DNA of 64,000 bases, from the NCBI GenBank assembly GCA_050250955.1, contig JBFWNR010000013.1, forward strand, positions 1 to 64,000. The letters run 5' to 3'. Position numbers and translations under genes: made by a program. Source of the DNA: CAWAYR01 sp050250955 (lineage in GTDB: Bacteria > Acidobacteriota > Vicinamibacteria > Vicinamibacterales > UBA2999). Below are positions 9,215 through 16,408 of this stretch, piece after piece. The notes below the pieces were generated by a model that was given only the letters and a program-made list of their open reading frames with translations, ran no database searches and had not been told where the DNA came from. The stretch's first letter is position 1. The number at the start of each line of letters is the position of its first letter.

Positions 9215-10204
9215 ATGCCCAGGACTCACGGATGCGATGCGCTTCGCCGCGGCCGCGTTGCGGCCGCCGTCGCGCTTGCCGCCACCCTGACCGGGTGCGG
9301 CGGCACGGCGCCGCAGCCAGGCGCGGCCGCGACCACCGTGCGGTTGTCGAGCGGCATTCCCGGGGCGACGTTCCATCCGCTGGGTGAGCGGCTGGCCGCC
9401 GGCTATCGCCGGGTGCTGCCCGGACTCACCGTCGAGATCGAGGAGAGCCCCGGCTCGGTGCGCAACGTCCGGGCGCTGCAGAACGGCACCGCGGATCTCG
9501 GCTTCGCCTTCGCCGACGTCACCTACGTGGCGTTCGTCGGCCGGCTGGCGGAGGATCCGCGGCCCTTCGGCCAGCTCCGCGGGATCGCGGTGCTGCAGCT
9601 CACGCCGCTGCACCTGGTGGCGCGCGCGGGCCTCGACGTCCGCGCCATCGGCGATCTGCGCGGCCGTCGCGTCGGCACCGGTCCGCCCGGCAGCGGCACG
9701 GCGCTCACCTCGGAGATCCTGCTGCGCGGCTTCGGGGTGGCCGCCGACGAGGTCGCCACCGAAGCCCTGCCCTTCAACGACGCCGCCCGCCGCCTCGTCG
9801 CCGGCACGCTCGATGCCGCGTTCGTCAGCGCCGGCTATCCCTCCGAGGCGGTGCAGATCGCCACCAGCGCCGGGGCCCGCCTGGTGGCCGTCGAAGGCGA
9901 TGCGGTGACGCGCCTGCGCACCGAATACCCGTTCCTGCGTCTGGCGTTCGTCCCCGGCCGCACCTATCCCGGCCATCCCTCGCCGGTGCCGACGGTCGGG
10001 GTCGACAGCCTGCTGCTGTGCCGCGCCGATCTCGACGAAGAGCTCGTCTATCAGCTCACCGCGTCGTTCTTCGACGTGCTGCCGACGCTGTCCACCGAAC
10101 TGGAGTCACTCCAGCTGATGGACGTCGCCCGGGCGTCGGCGACGCCGATCCCGCTCCACCGCGGCGCCGCCCGCTACTACCGCGAACGGGAGCTGACCCG
10201 GTGA
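9215..10204 (+). CDS. TAXI-family (TRAP-associated) solute-binding lipoprotein
   Basis: A protein of about 329 residues. With the ATG at 9215 the N-terminus is a compact lipoprotein signal ending in the lipobox LTGC. In-frame ATGs at 9170 and 9134 are alternatives but would give an unusually long n-region; no start has a good ribosome binding site. The mature part has the TAXI periplasmic-binding fold, beginning with the typical RLSSGIPGATFHPLG segment and containing a central GRRVGTGPPGSGTA loop. TAXI proteins normally bind small organic acids or amino acids for a TRAP permease. No permease gene is nearby. Instead the stop overlaps the start of a sensor kinase gene (GTGA, 10201-10204), which suggests that the protein feeds ligand information to the kinase. 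Confidence 0.85.
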   Translation: MPRTHGCDALRRGRVAAAVALAATLTGCGGTAPQPGAAATTVRLSSGIPGATFHPLGERLAAGYRRVLPGLTVEIEESPGSVRNVRALQNGTADLGFAFADVTYVAFVGRLAEDPRPFGQLRGIAVLQLTPLHLVARAGLDVRAIGDLRGRRVGTGPPGSGTALTSEILLRGFGVAADEVATEALPFNDAARRLVAGTLDAAFVSAGYPSEAVQIATSAGARLVAVEGDAVTRLRTEYPFLRLAFVPGRTYPGHPSPVPTVGVDSLLLCRADLDEELVYQLTASFFDVLPTLSTELESLQLMDVARASATPIPLHRGAARYYRERELTR

Positions 10205-11886
10205 TCGCGCCGCGCAGCCCGTCGGCACGGGCGCTGTCGCGGTGGCTGATCGCCGGCATCGGCGCCGCCGTGGCGGTGCTGGTGTGGTTCGGCTATTCGA
10301 CCAGCCTGGAGTGGCGGCACAGCTCCGAGCAGCTGCTGACGCGCCGCACCGAGGAGATGGCCGACCTGCTGGTGCGGGCGCTGGCCCGCGACATGCGCGG
10401 CGTCCACGACCAGGTGCTGCGCACCGTGCAGCGCGATCAGATCGCGCTCGATCACCCCGAGGAGTTCATCGACATCGTCAGCACCGCCTTCGCGCGCTAT
10501 CCCTACCCCGAGTGCTTCTTCGTGTGGTCGGCGGCGACCGCCGCCGACGGCGCCACGTTCTTCGCCCGCTCCGATCGCCTGCCGACGTGGCTGCCGCGCC
10601 CGGGCGGTGACAGCCCCTATCCGGTCACCACCGCCCGGCGGGCCGAGGCCTCGCACACCCTGGTGTCGCGGGCCACTGCGGCGGCGGCGCAGGGCCGCGA
10701 GTTCGCCGTCTTCGAGACCGCGATCGACGGCGTCCGGTATCAGGTAGTCACGCGCTTCATCTACGGCACGCCGCGCCGGGTCCGGCTCGAGCAGATCGTC
10801 GGCTTCGTCGTCAACCTGCCGTGGGCGCGTGCCGCCTACTTCCCCGAGCTGACCTCCGAGGTGCAGCACATCTCCGGGACCTACGACGGCCTCGACGTCG
10901 CCGTCCAGGACGACGCCGGGGCGCTGGTCGCCGGGGCGCTCATCCCGACCGGCGCCGCGCCGACCACGTCGCGGACCATCCGGCCGCTCTTCTTCGATCC
11001 GTCGCTGGTCGCCGTCGATCCGCCCGACGACCTGTCGCCGGGCGAGTGGACCGTGAAGGTCAGCGCCGCCGGCGACCCGGCGCACGCCTCGGCGGTGGTC
11101 GGCGCCGACCGCACCCTGGCCCTGACCACGCTGGCGGCGATTGCCTTCGGCTTCGGACTGCTGCTCACCGGCCGGGCGCTGCGCGACCGGGCGACGCTGG
11201 CCGAACTGCGCGCCGATTTCGTGGCCTCGGTGACCCACGAGCTGAAGACTCCGCTGGCGACCATCACCGCCGTCGGCGAGACCCTGGCCGGCGGCCGGGT
11301 GTCGGAGGGCCCGGCGGTGCGCGAGTACGCGCAGATCATCGGCCAGGAGTCCAAGCGTCTGACCCGCCTGGTGGACAACCTGCTGGCCTACTCCCGGGTC
11401 ACCGACGTCGGCGAGATCTACGCCGTCGAGCCGCTGGCGGTCGCCGACGTGGTCGACGACATCGCCCGGCGGTTCCATCCCCAGTTCGTGCACCAGGGCG
11501 TCGATCTCACCATCGACATCCCTGCCGATTTGCTGCCAATCGCCGCTGATCGGACGGCGCTCGACCTAGTGCTCGACAACGTGATCGACAATGCCCTGCG
11601 CTACTCCACCGATGATCGCCGCATCGCCATCCGCGCCCGTCAGGCCGGCACAATGGTCGACCTCACGGTGAGCGACCACGGCATGGGCATCGCGCCCGAA
11701 GAGCTGCACAAGGTCGAACGCCGCTTCGTTCGCGGCCGCCGCGTCGGCCGGCCAGGCAGCGGCCTCGGCTTGGCCATCGCCAGCCGGATCGTGCGGGATC
11801 TTAGCGGCGAGTTCACGTTGGAGAGCACCCTCGGCCAGGGTACGACCGTGCACCTGCGCCTGCCCGTGAGCGAGATCGGACAATGA
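10201..11886 (+). CDS. Membrane sensor histidine kinase partnered with TAXI lipoprotein
   Basis: A 561-residue inner-membrane protein starting at GTG 10201, which overlaps the stop of the binding-protein gene. It has one transmembrane helix near residues 15-35, a periplasmic domain of about 265 residues, and a second helix near 303-327. The HisKA domain with the H-box FVASVTHELKTPL (H346) follows, then a HATPase domain with an N-box (NVIDNALRYS) and glycine-rich boxes (SDHGMGIA, GSGLGLAIA). The periplasmic domain has no family I recognise. The gene sits between a periplasmic binding lipoprotein and a response regulator, with 4-nt overlaps on both sides, so the three gene products very likely form one signalling route from the periplasm to DNA. 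Confidence 0.92.
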   Translation: MIAPRSPSARALSRWLIAGIGAAVAVLVWFGYSTSLEWRHSSEQLLTRRTEEMADLLVRALARDMRGVHDQVLRTVQRDQIALDHPEEFIDIVSTAFARYPYPECFFVWSAATAADGATFFARSDRLPTWLPRPGGDSPYPVTTARRAEASHTLVSRATAAAAQGREFAVFETAIDGVRYQVVTRFIYGTPRRVRLEQIVGFVVNLPWARAAYFPELTSEVQHISGTYDGLDVAVQDDAGALVAGALIPTGAAPTTSRTIRPLFFDPSLVAVDPPDDLSPGEWTVKVSAAGDPAHASAVVGADRTLALTTLAAIAFGFGLLLTGRALRDRATLAELRADFVASVTHELKTPLATITAVGETLAGGRVSEGPAVREYAQIIGQESKRLTRLVDNLLAYSRVTDVGEIYAVEPLAVADVVDDIARRFHPQFVHQGVDLTIDIPADLLPIAADRTALDLVLDNVIDNALRYSTDDRRIAIRARQAGTMVDLTVSDHGMGIAPEELHKVERRFVRGRRVGRPGSGLGLAIASRIVRDLSGEFTLESTLGQGTTVHLRLPVSEIGQ

Positions 11887-12584
11887 AGAAGCGACTGCTG
11901 GTGGTGGAAGACGACGCGGCGCTGGCCCGCGTGCTGTGCGACAACCTGTCGTTCGCCGGGTTCCAGGTCGAGTGGGCGGCCGACGGCGCCGCCGCGGTGC
12001 GCAGCGTGCGGACGACGACGCCCGACCTCATCCTGCTCGACATCATGCTGCCCGACCGCAGCGGCTTCGATTTGTGCGGGGTGCTGCGCCGCGGCACGCG
12101 AACGCCGCTGGTGATGCTGACGGCGCGCGGCCAGAAGGCCGACAAGGTCAAGGGCTTCGAACTCGGCGCCGACGACTACGTGACCAAGCCGTTCCACATC
12201 GAGGAGCTGCTGGCACGGATCCAGGCGGTGCTGCGCCGCGCCCAGCCGGTCGTCCACCGGCTGGTCCTGGGGGACGTCGTGATCGACCTTAGCTCGATGC
12301 GGGCGTCGGCAGGCGGCCGCGCGTTCCATCTCACGCACCGCGAGTTCGAGGTACTGCGCTACCTGGCCGAGCGCGAGCCGCGGGTGGTGTCGCGTGGCGA
12401 GCTGCTGCGCGAGGTGTGGGGGTATCTCGACGGACCGTCGACCCGCTCGGTCGACCACGCGATGGCGCGAATCCGCAAGAAGATCGAGCCCGACCCGCAC
12501 CGCCCGCGCTATCTACACACGGTGCACGGCGACGGGTATTGCCTCACCTCGAACGGCCCGACCGAGGCGAGCGAACCGCGCTGA
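11883..12584 (+). CDS. OmpR/PhoB-family response regulator
   Basis: A 233-residue protein. The N-terminal receiver domain has the acidic pocket VVEDD (E9, D10, D11), the phosphorylation site D53 in LLDIMLPDRSG, and the conserved lysine in DDYVTKPF. The C-terminal winged helix (about 130-225) includes the LTHREFEVLRYLAE recognition region and the VHGDGYCL hairpin. The ATG overlaps the stop of the kinase gene (ATGA, 11883-11886). It should be phosphorylated by that kinase and act as a transcription factor. No direct-repeat operator could be assigned nearby, so its targets are unknown. Confidence 0.93.
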   Translation: MKKRLLVVEDDAALARVLCDNLSFAGFQVEWAADGAAAVRSVRTTTPDLILLDIMLPDRSGFDLCGVLRRGTRTPLVMLTARGQKADKVKGFELGADDYVTKPFHIEELLARIQAVLRRAQPVVHRLVLGDVVIDLSSMRASAGGRAFHLTHREFEVLRYLAEREPRVVSRGELLREVWGYLDGPSTRSVDHAMARIRKKIEPDPHRPRYLHTVHGDGYCLTSNGPTEASEPR

Positions 12585-12589
12585 ACCGT

Positions 12590-12608
12590 GCGCCGCGCCA
12601 AGCGGCGC
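12590..12608 (+). terminator. Candidate hairpin after the TAXI-kinase-regulator operon
   Basis: A GC-only 7-bp stem (GCGCCGC, 12590-12596; GCGGCGC, 12602-12608) with a 5-nt loop starts 5 nt after the regulator stop codon. No T-run follows, so the call rests on position and stem strength only. Confidence 0.25.
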
Positions 12609-12711
12609 GTGCCGGGTTGAACAGCTCGACGCCTCGGTCCACCGTGGATGGCACAACCGCCGGGCCGCCGGCACGACAAGAATGACGTCTACTTCGACCT
12701 GCGGCCGGCCG

Positions 12712-13368
12712 GCAGGCGAATGCCAGCAACTCAGCCGCGTGATCCTTGGAGCCGATTGCGACGACGGCGCACTGGCGCCTCCGATGAGCGTAGGTCATCG
12801 GGGGCGCCCGTCGTACCAGCGGGTAGCTCTGTCTCCCATGCGGAGACGCCCGTCGCATCCTTCGAACGAACGGAACTTCAGGCCACTGCCGTGCGGCGGC
12901 GTGCTGAGATTGATCGGGTCACCCTCAGCGACGAACAGAGGTTTATTCGTCACGAGTGCCGCTGCTCGGCCCGGCTGGCCGGGCGGCGGCAGGTTCAGTC
13001 CAGCCAGCTCGGATGATTCCGCGGGCCGTCGCCGTTCGGCACCATCCACAAGTGCTCGCCGCGATTCAGGTCGATCGCGGTGATGCGGCCGTACGGCGGC
13101 TCCGTCAGCGGCAACCCGCGGGGCACCAGCACGTCGCGCCGGGTACGCTCGACGATGTTGACGTAGCCGAGGTTCGTCTCGCCTCGGATCGCCCTTCGCC
13201 GCAGCTGCAACGACGGGGGCCGTCACGGACGGCACGAACAGCACACCGGCCTCGGGATCGACTCCTCCGTTCCAGTCGGCGCCGCCGAATCGCCCAGGCA
13301 ACACGGTCGCCGCTTTGTTGCTGGTCCTAGCCAGCGAGGGCGGTGTATAGATCGGACCCGCGACGTAG
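12712..13368 (-). pseudogene. C-terminal remnant of a PQQ-dependent dehydrogenase (part interrupted by IS)
   Basis: Three reading frames on the minus strand together match the last 200 or so residues of the intact PQQ dehydrogenase encoded at 16409-18331. Shared blocks include GGADWNGG, PPYGRITAIDL, WMVPNGDGPR, LNLPPxGQPGRAA, EGDPINL and VVAIGS. At least three frameshifts separate the blocks and an internal stop follows the GDGPR block, so the gene is dead. The upstream part is cut at 13368 by an IS3-family element and resumes at 14560. Divergence from the intact copy is substantial, so the duplication is older than the IS insertion, whose ends are still well preserved. Confidence 0.85.
13365..13368. 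repeat. Target-site duplication GTAG, left copy
   Basis: GTAG directly abuts the left end of the IS element and is repeated at 14560-14563 at the right end. Removing the element and one copy rejoins the dehydrogenase remnant in frame. Confidence 0.8.
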
Positions 13369-13397
13369 CGTAAGCTCCCCTGTCAAGCGGACCGTTC

Positions 13398-14243
13398 TCA
13401 AGGGGACTGTTCCGCAGATGAAGGCCTCGGAAGAAAGGTCAGCGGCGGCACCCGCCCGAGGCTGTCGTGGGGCCGCTCGGCGTTATAGACCCGGAGCCAC
13501 GCGGTCGTGAGGCCCCGCAGCTCGGCAATCGATTCGAAGAGGTGCGCGTTGAGCACCTCCGTGCGATAGCTCCGATTGAACCGTTCGATGTAGGCGTTCT
13601 GGTCCGGCTTGCCAGGCTGGATGTAGCGCGTGGCGACCTGATGCTCCGCGCACCAGTCGACGAAGGGCTGGGCGGTGAACTCGGGCCCATTGTCGACGCG
13701 CACGGCGGCCGGCCGACCATGCACGGCCACGAGCTCGTTGAGGACGCGCACGACGCGTCGACTGGGCAGGGAGACGCCCATGCCGACCTCCAGACATTCG
13801 CGGTTGCCCTCATCGAGAATGGTCAGCAGCCGGACCCGCCGTCCGTCGTAGAGGGTCTCGGTCATAACGTCGAGGGCCCAAGTCTGGTTCAGCACAGGCG
13901 GCGCCACGAGGGGCTGGCGGATCCGCCGCGGTACCCGGCGGGTCGTGCGCCGTGGCAGATTCAGCCGGAGCGCGCAGTACACGCGATGCACGCGCTTGTG
14001 ATTCCAGGGGCGGCCCTCCGTGCGCAGCCGATCGAAGAGCTTCCAGAAGCCCCAGCGAGGGTACCGACCGACCACGTCCGTGAGCCCGGCGATTACCGCC
14101 GCATCTCGACGGCTGGCCGGGACTGGAGGCTGGTAATACGCCGCCCGCGAGAGCCTAACTACGCGACAGGCCTGCCGAACGGACAGCGGGTGCTCGTGCA
14201 CCAGCGCGTCGACGACCTGTCGCCTCGCGGACGGCCTCACCAC
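13398..14243 (-). CDS. IS3-family transposase OrfB (DDE integrase core)
   Basis: A 281-residue product with an N-terminal helical domain (SVRQACRVVRLSRAAYY) and a C-terminal rve integrase core. The DDE triad is visible as D in WALDVMTE, D in VRVDNGPEF and E in NAYIERFNR. The frame starts at GTG 14243, overlapping the end of OrfA by 7 nt. An AAAG string at the overlap could allow the -1 frameshift that makes the OrfAB fusion transposase in IS3 elements; this is inferred from the family. No internal stops are present. Confidence 0.93.
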   Translation of the reverse strand: MVRPSARRQVVDALVHEHPLSVRQACRVVRLSRAAYYQPPVPASRRDAAVIAGLTDVVGRYPRWGFWKLFDRLRTEGRPWNHKRVHRVYCALRLNLPRRTTRRVPRRIRQPLVAPPVLNQTWALDVMTETLYDGRRVRLLTILDEGNRECLEVGMGVSLPSRRVVRVLNELVAVHGRPAAVRVDNGPEFTAQPFVDWCAEHQVATRYIQPGKPDQNAYIERFNRSYRTEVLNAHLFESIAELRGLTTAWLRVYNAERPHDSLGRVPPLTFLPRPSSAEQSP

Positions 14244-14503
14244 TTTCGGTTCAGCACATCCTTGATAGCCGCGTTCTCAATGGCCAAGTCGGCGTACATC
14301 CGCTTCAGCTTCGCGTTCTCGGTCTCGAGCTCGCGGAGCCGCTTCACGTCGGACACAGACGCCCCGCCGTACTTGCTCCGCCACTTGAAGAACGTCGTCC
14401 TGCTCACGCCATGCTTCCGCAGCGAATCGGCGACGGCCACCCCGCTCTCGGCGTCCTTCAAGATGGCCACGATCTGGGTCTCGCTGAACTTCGACTTGCG
14501 CAT
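14237..14503 (-). CDS. IS3-family transposase OrfA (HTH_Tnp_1)
   Basis: An 88-residue protein with a helix-turn-helix (FSETQIVAILKDAESG through VSRTTFFKWRSKYGG) followed by a leucine-zipper-like coiled coil (ELETENAKLKRMYADL). It binds the terminal inverted repeats and multimerises with OrfB in known IS3 elements. The ATG at 14503 lies about 57 bp inside the right end of the element. Confidence 0.93.
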   Translation of the reverse strand: MRKSKFSETQIVAILKDAESGVAVADSLRKHGVSRTTFFKWRSKYGGASVSDVKRLRELETENAKLKRMYADLAIENAAIKDVLNRKW

Positions 14504-14559
14504 GACCGCTCCTAACGCGGAGCAGTCTACCTTCGATCCGGCCGTCAGGGGAGCTTACG

Positions 14560-14645
14560 GTAGCGCTTGCCGATCTCGACGGCCTCTGCGCGCAGTTTCG
14601 GCGTGAAGTCGATCAGTCCTCGAGAGAAGGTTGTATCCCCAGCCA
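14560..14645 (-). pseudogene. Upstream fragment of the IS-interrupted PQQ dehydrogenase remnant
   Basis: The minus strand encodes a short segment (LIDFTPKLRAEAVEIGKRY) that matches the LIDFTPELRAEALRI region of the intact dehydrogenase. It begins with the right copy of the GTAG duplication (14560-14563) and stops just before the amidohydrolase stop codon at 14649. The N-terminal two-thirds of the dehydrogenase is therefore absent, so this was a truncated copy before the IS arrived. Confidence 0.75.
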
Positions 14646-14648
14646 GAA

Positions 14649-16124
14649 CTACCGCACGTCCGCGCGGGGGCGTGCCGTTGGGCTGGGCGTCGGCCCTTTC
14701 AGCACCTTGCCATCTTTGATCACGACCACGACGTGGCGTAGATCCCGCATGGTCTTGAGCGGATTGCCGTCCACGACAATGAGGTCGGCGAGTTTGCCCG
14801 CCGTCACGGTGCCGAGTTGCTCCTCCCACCCGATCCACTCGGCGTTCCGTCGGGTAGCGGCGCCGATGACCTCCATCGGCGGGGCCCCGAACTCGACCAT
14901 GAGGTCCATCTCCTGCCACATCGCTTCGGTCGGCAGATTCAGTACCGTTCCGGCATCCGTGCCAACGTTGACACGGATGCCGGAATCCCACAACTGCTTG
15001 AATCGCGACTTCCACTCACGAAGCGTCCTGTATCGGGCCCCTTGCCCGAAGTAGACCAGGCGCTCCGGATGCTCCAGAGATCCGCTCAGCACCTGCCACA
15101 TGTCCGGCGGTGTCAGCGCCTTCATCCGGGGGTTGTTCACGAAGTAATCCGGGTTTTCGAGCACGCGCAACTGCGACATCGACTGAATGAGCGTCGGCGT
15201 CACTGCGGCACGGTGATCGAGCAGCACCTTGCGGACGTCGGGATCGAGATCACCGTTGAAGCCCGTCGAGAAGAAGTGCTCGACGCCGTTCTGTCCGGCG
15301 GTGACCGAGGCGATTAGACCGGCCTTGCCATTCACGTGGCCGGTGAGACGCAAACCGCGCTTACGAGCCTCTTCGGCGATCACCTGGATCTGATCGGGCC
15401 TCAGGCCATTCTGGACCTTGATGACGTCGGCGCCGTACTCGATGACCTTGAGCGCTGCACCACGCGCCTCCTCGACCGTCTTCACATTCCAGGAGAACGA
15501 GTCACGCCCCGCCGTACTGAAGCCGCCGAGGTCCGATCCCCAGTTCACGATCTGGCCCATGCTCAACTTCATGCGCGGGCCGGGAATCTCGCCGCGGTCA
15601 ATCTTCCGCTTGGTCGCGATCAGTGCCTCAGGGGAACCGCTGAGATCCAACGCGCTGGTGACACCGCTCATGACATGCTGTCTGGCCGTGACGGCCATGG
15701 TTCGCTCCCACTTCTCCTTCGTGAGGCCGAACCGATCGTGCCAGCGCGTGTAGTTGGTGTCGCCCTGGATGTCCAGGTGCATGTGCGCGTCGATGAGCCC
15801 TGGCATCACCGTCATGCCGTAGGCCTCGACGACTGGCGTGCCGGGAGGCACCGTGAGGGAGTCGCGCGTCCCGGTTGCGACGATGCGGCTGCCGTCCATG
15901 AGGACGACCGCGTGATGCTGAGGCGGCCCCTCGTGACCATCGACCAGCATGCCGCCGACGATCGCGAGCGTGGCCCGGTTCGGCTGCGGATCGCGCTCCC
16001 CGAACCGTTCCACCCGATTCTGCACCTGGGCGCCGGGCAGTGATGGACTCTGCGCCGCGACGCCAGCGACCAGCCCCGCCAGCAGGCCGATGGTGAAGAC
16101 TCGCACCGACTCACCGCGTCTCAT
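14649..16124 (-). CDS. Exported amidohydrolase (imidazolonepropionase-like)
   Basis: A 491-residue protein with a signal peptide (about 1-24, ending VAAQ). The metal-dependent amidohydrolase fold is shown by the composite beta-sandwich start (LAIVGGMLVDG), the HMH motif (H114, H116) in MPGLIDAHMHLD, a lysine in GADVIKVQNG, H in LTGHVNG, H in VEHFF, and GTDAGT near the end. The closing ADLIVVDGNPL segment is typical of the imidazolonepropionase/prolidase-like group, which acts on amide or cyclic amide bonds. The ATG at 16124 has a GGGAG site. It follows the intact PQQ dehydrogenase after 284 bp in which I see no further gene. Confidence 0.87.
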   Translation of the reverse strand: MRRGESVRVFTIGLLAGLVAGVAAQSPSLPGAQVQNRVERFGERDPQPNRATLAIVGGMLVDGHEGPPQHHAVVLMDGSRIVATGTRDSLTVPPGTPVVEAYGMTVMPGLIDAHMHLDIQGDTNYTRWHDRFGLTKEKWERTMAVTARQHVMSGVTSALDLSGSPEALIATKRKIDRGEIPGPRMKLSMGQIVNWGSDLGGFSTAGRDSFSWNVKTVEEARGAALKVIEYGADVIKVQNGLRPDQIQVIAEEARKRGLRLTGHVNGKAGLIASVTAGQNGVEHFFSTGFNGDLDPDVRKVLLDHRAAVTPTLIQSMSQLRVLENPDYFVNNPRMKALTPPDMWQVLSGSLEHPERLVYFGQGARYRTLREWKSRFKQLWDSGIRVNVGTDAGTVLNLPTEAMWQEMDLMVEFGAPPMEVIGAATRRNAEWIGWEEQLGTVTAGKLADLIVVDGNPLKTMRDLRHVVVVIKDGKVLKGPTPSPTARPRADVR

Positions 16125-16408
16125 CGGGTGCTCCCTTGCTGCAGCCACCTTGGATACTGACGGACACACGCCGTAGCACGATGCGTCGCCGGTGTCCCAC
16201 TCCGTCGCCCGACTCAGCGGACAAGCACCCTGGGGCATTGGGCGCCGGCTCAAGCGCATCTCGGCACGGACGCACCGTCGTGAGTGAAGTCGCCGGTCCT
16301 GCCGCGGCCCCGTACCGGCTGACGCCAGCTGCAGCAGCTTGTCGCGGCCAGTGATCGGGGACTCGCTGAACCGGCCGTCGGGCGCATGTCAAGGTCCGAC
16401 ACGGCGTC

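Larger units (their letters stand above)
13369..14559 (-). mobile_element. IS3-family insertion sequence, apparently complete (1191 bp)
   Basis: It is bounded by 14-bp perfect terminal inverted repeats: CGTAAGCTCCCCTG at 13369-13382, with its complement at 14546-14559. A second, imperfect similarity block (GACTGTTCCGC against GACTGCTCCGC) lies further inside. It is flanked by a 4-bp GTAG duplication and carries two overlapping transposase frames (14237-14503 and 13398-14243). The 4-bp duplication and the two-frame arrangement fit the IS407-like branch of IS3, but the exact IS name would need an ISfinder search. Both frames are open and the catalytic residues are present, so the element may still be mobile. 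Confidence 0.92.

Noticed and set aside
13369..14559. Possibility that the IS is part of a larger genomic island or prophage
   Set aside because: No integrase, phage genes, tRNA-linked attachment repeats or composition shift were seen around it; it is a lone insertion.
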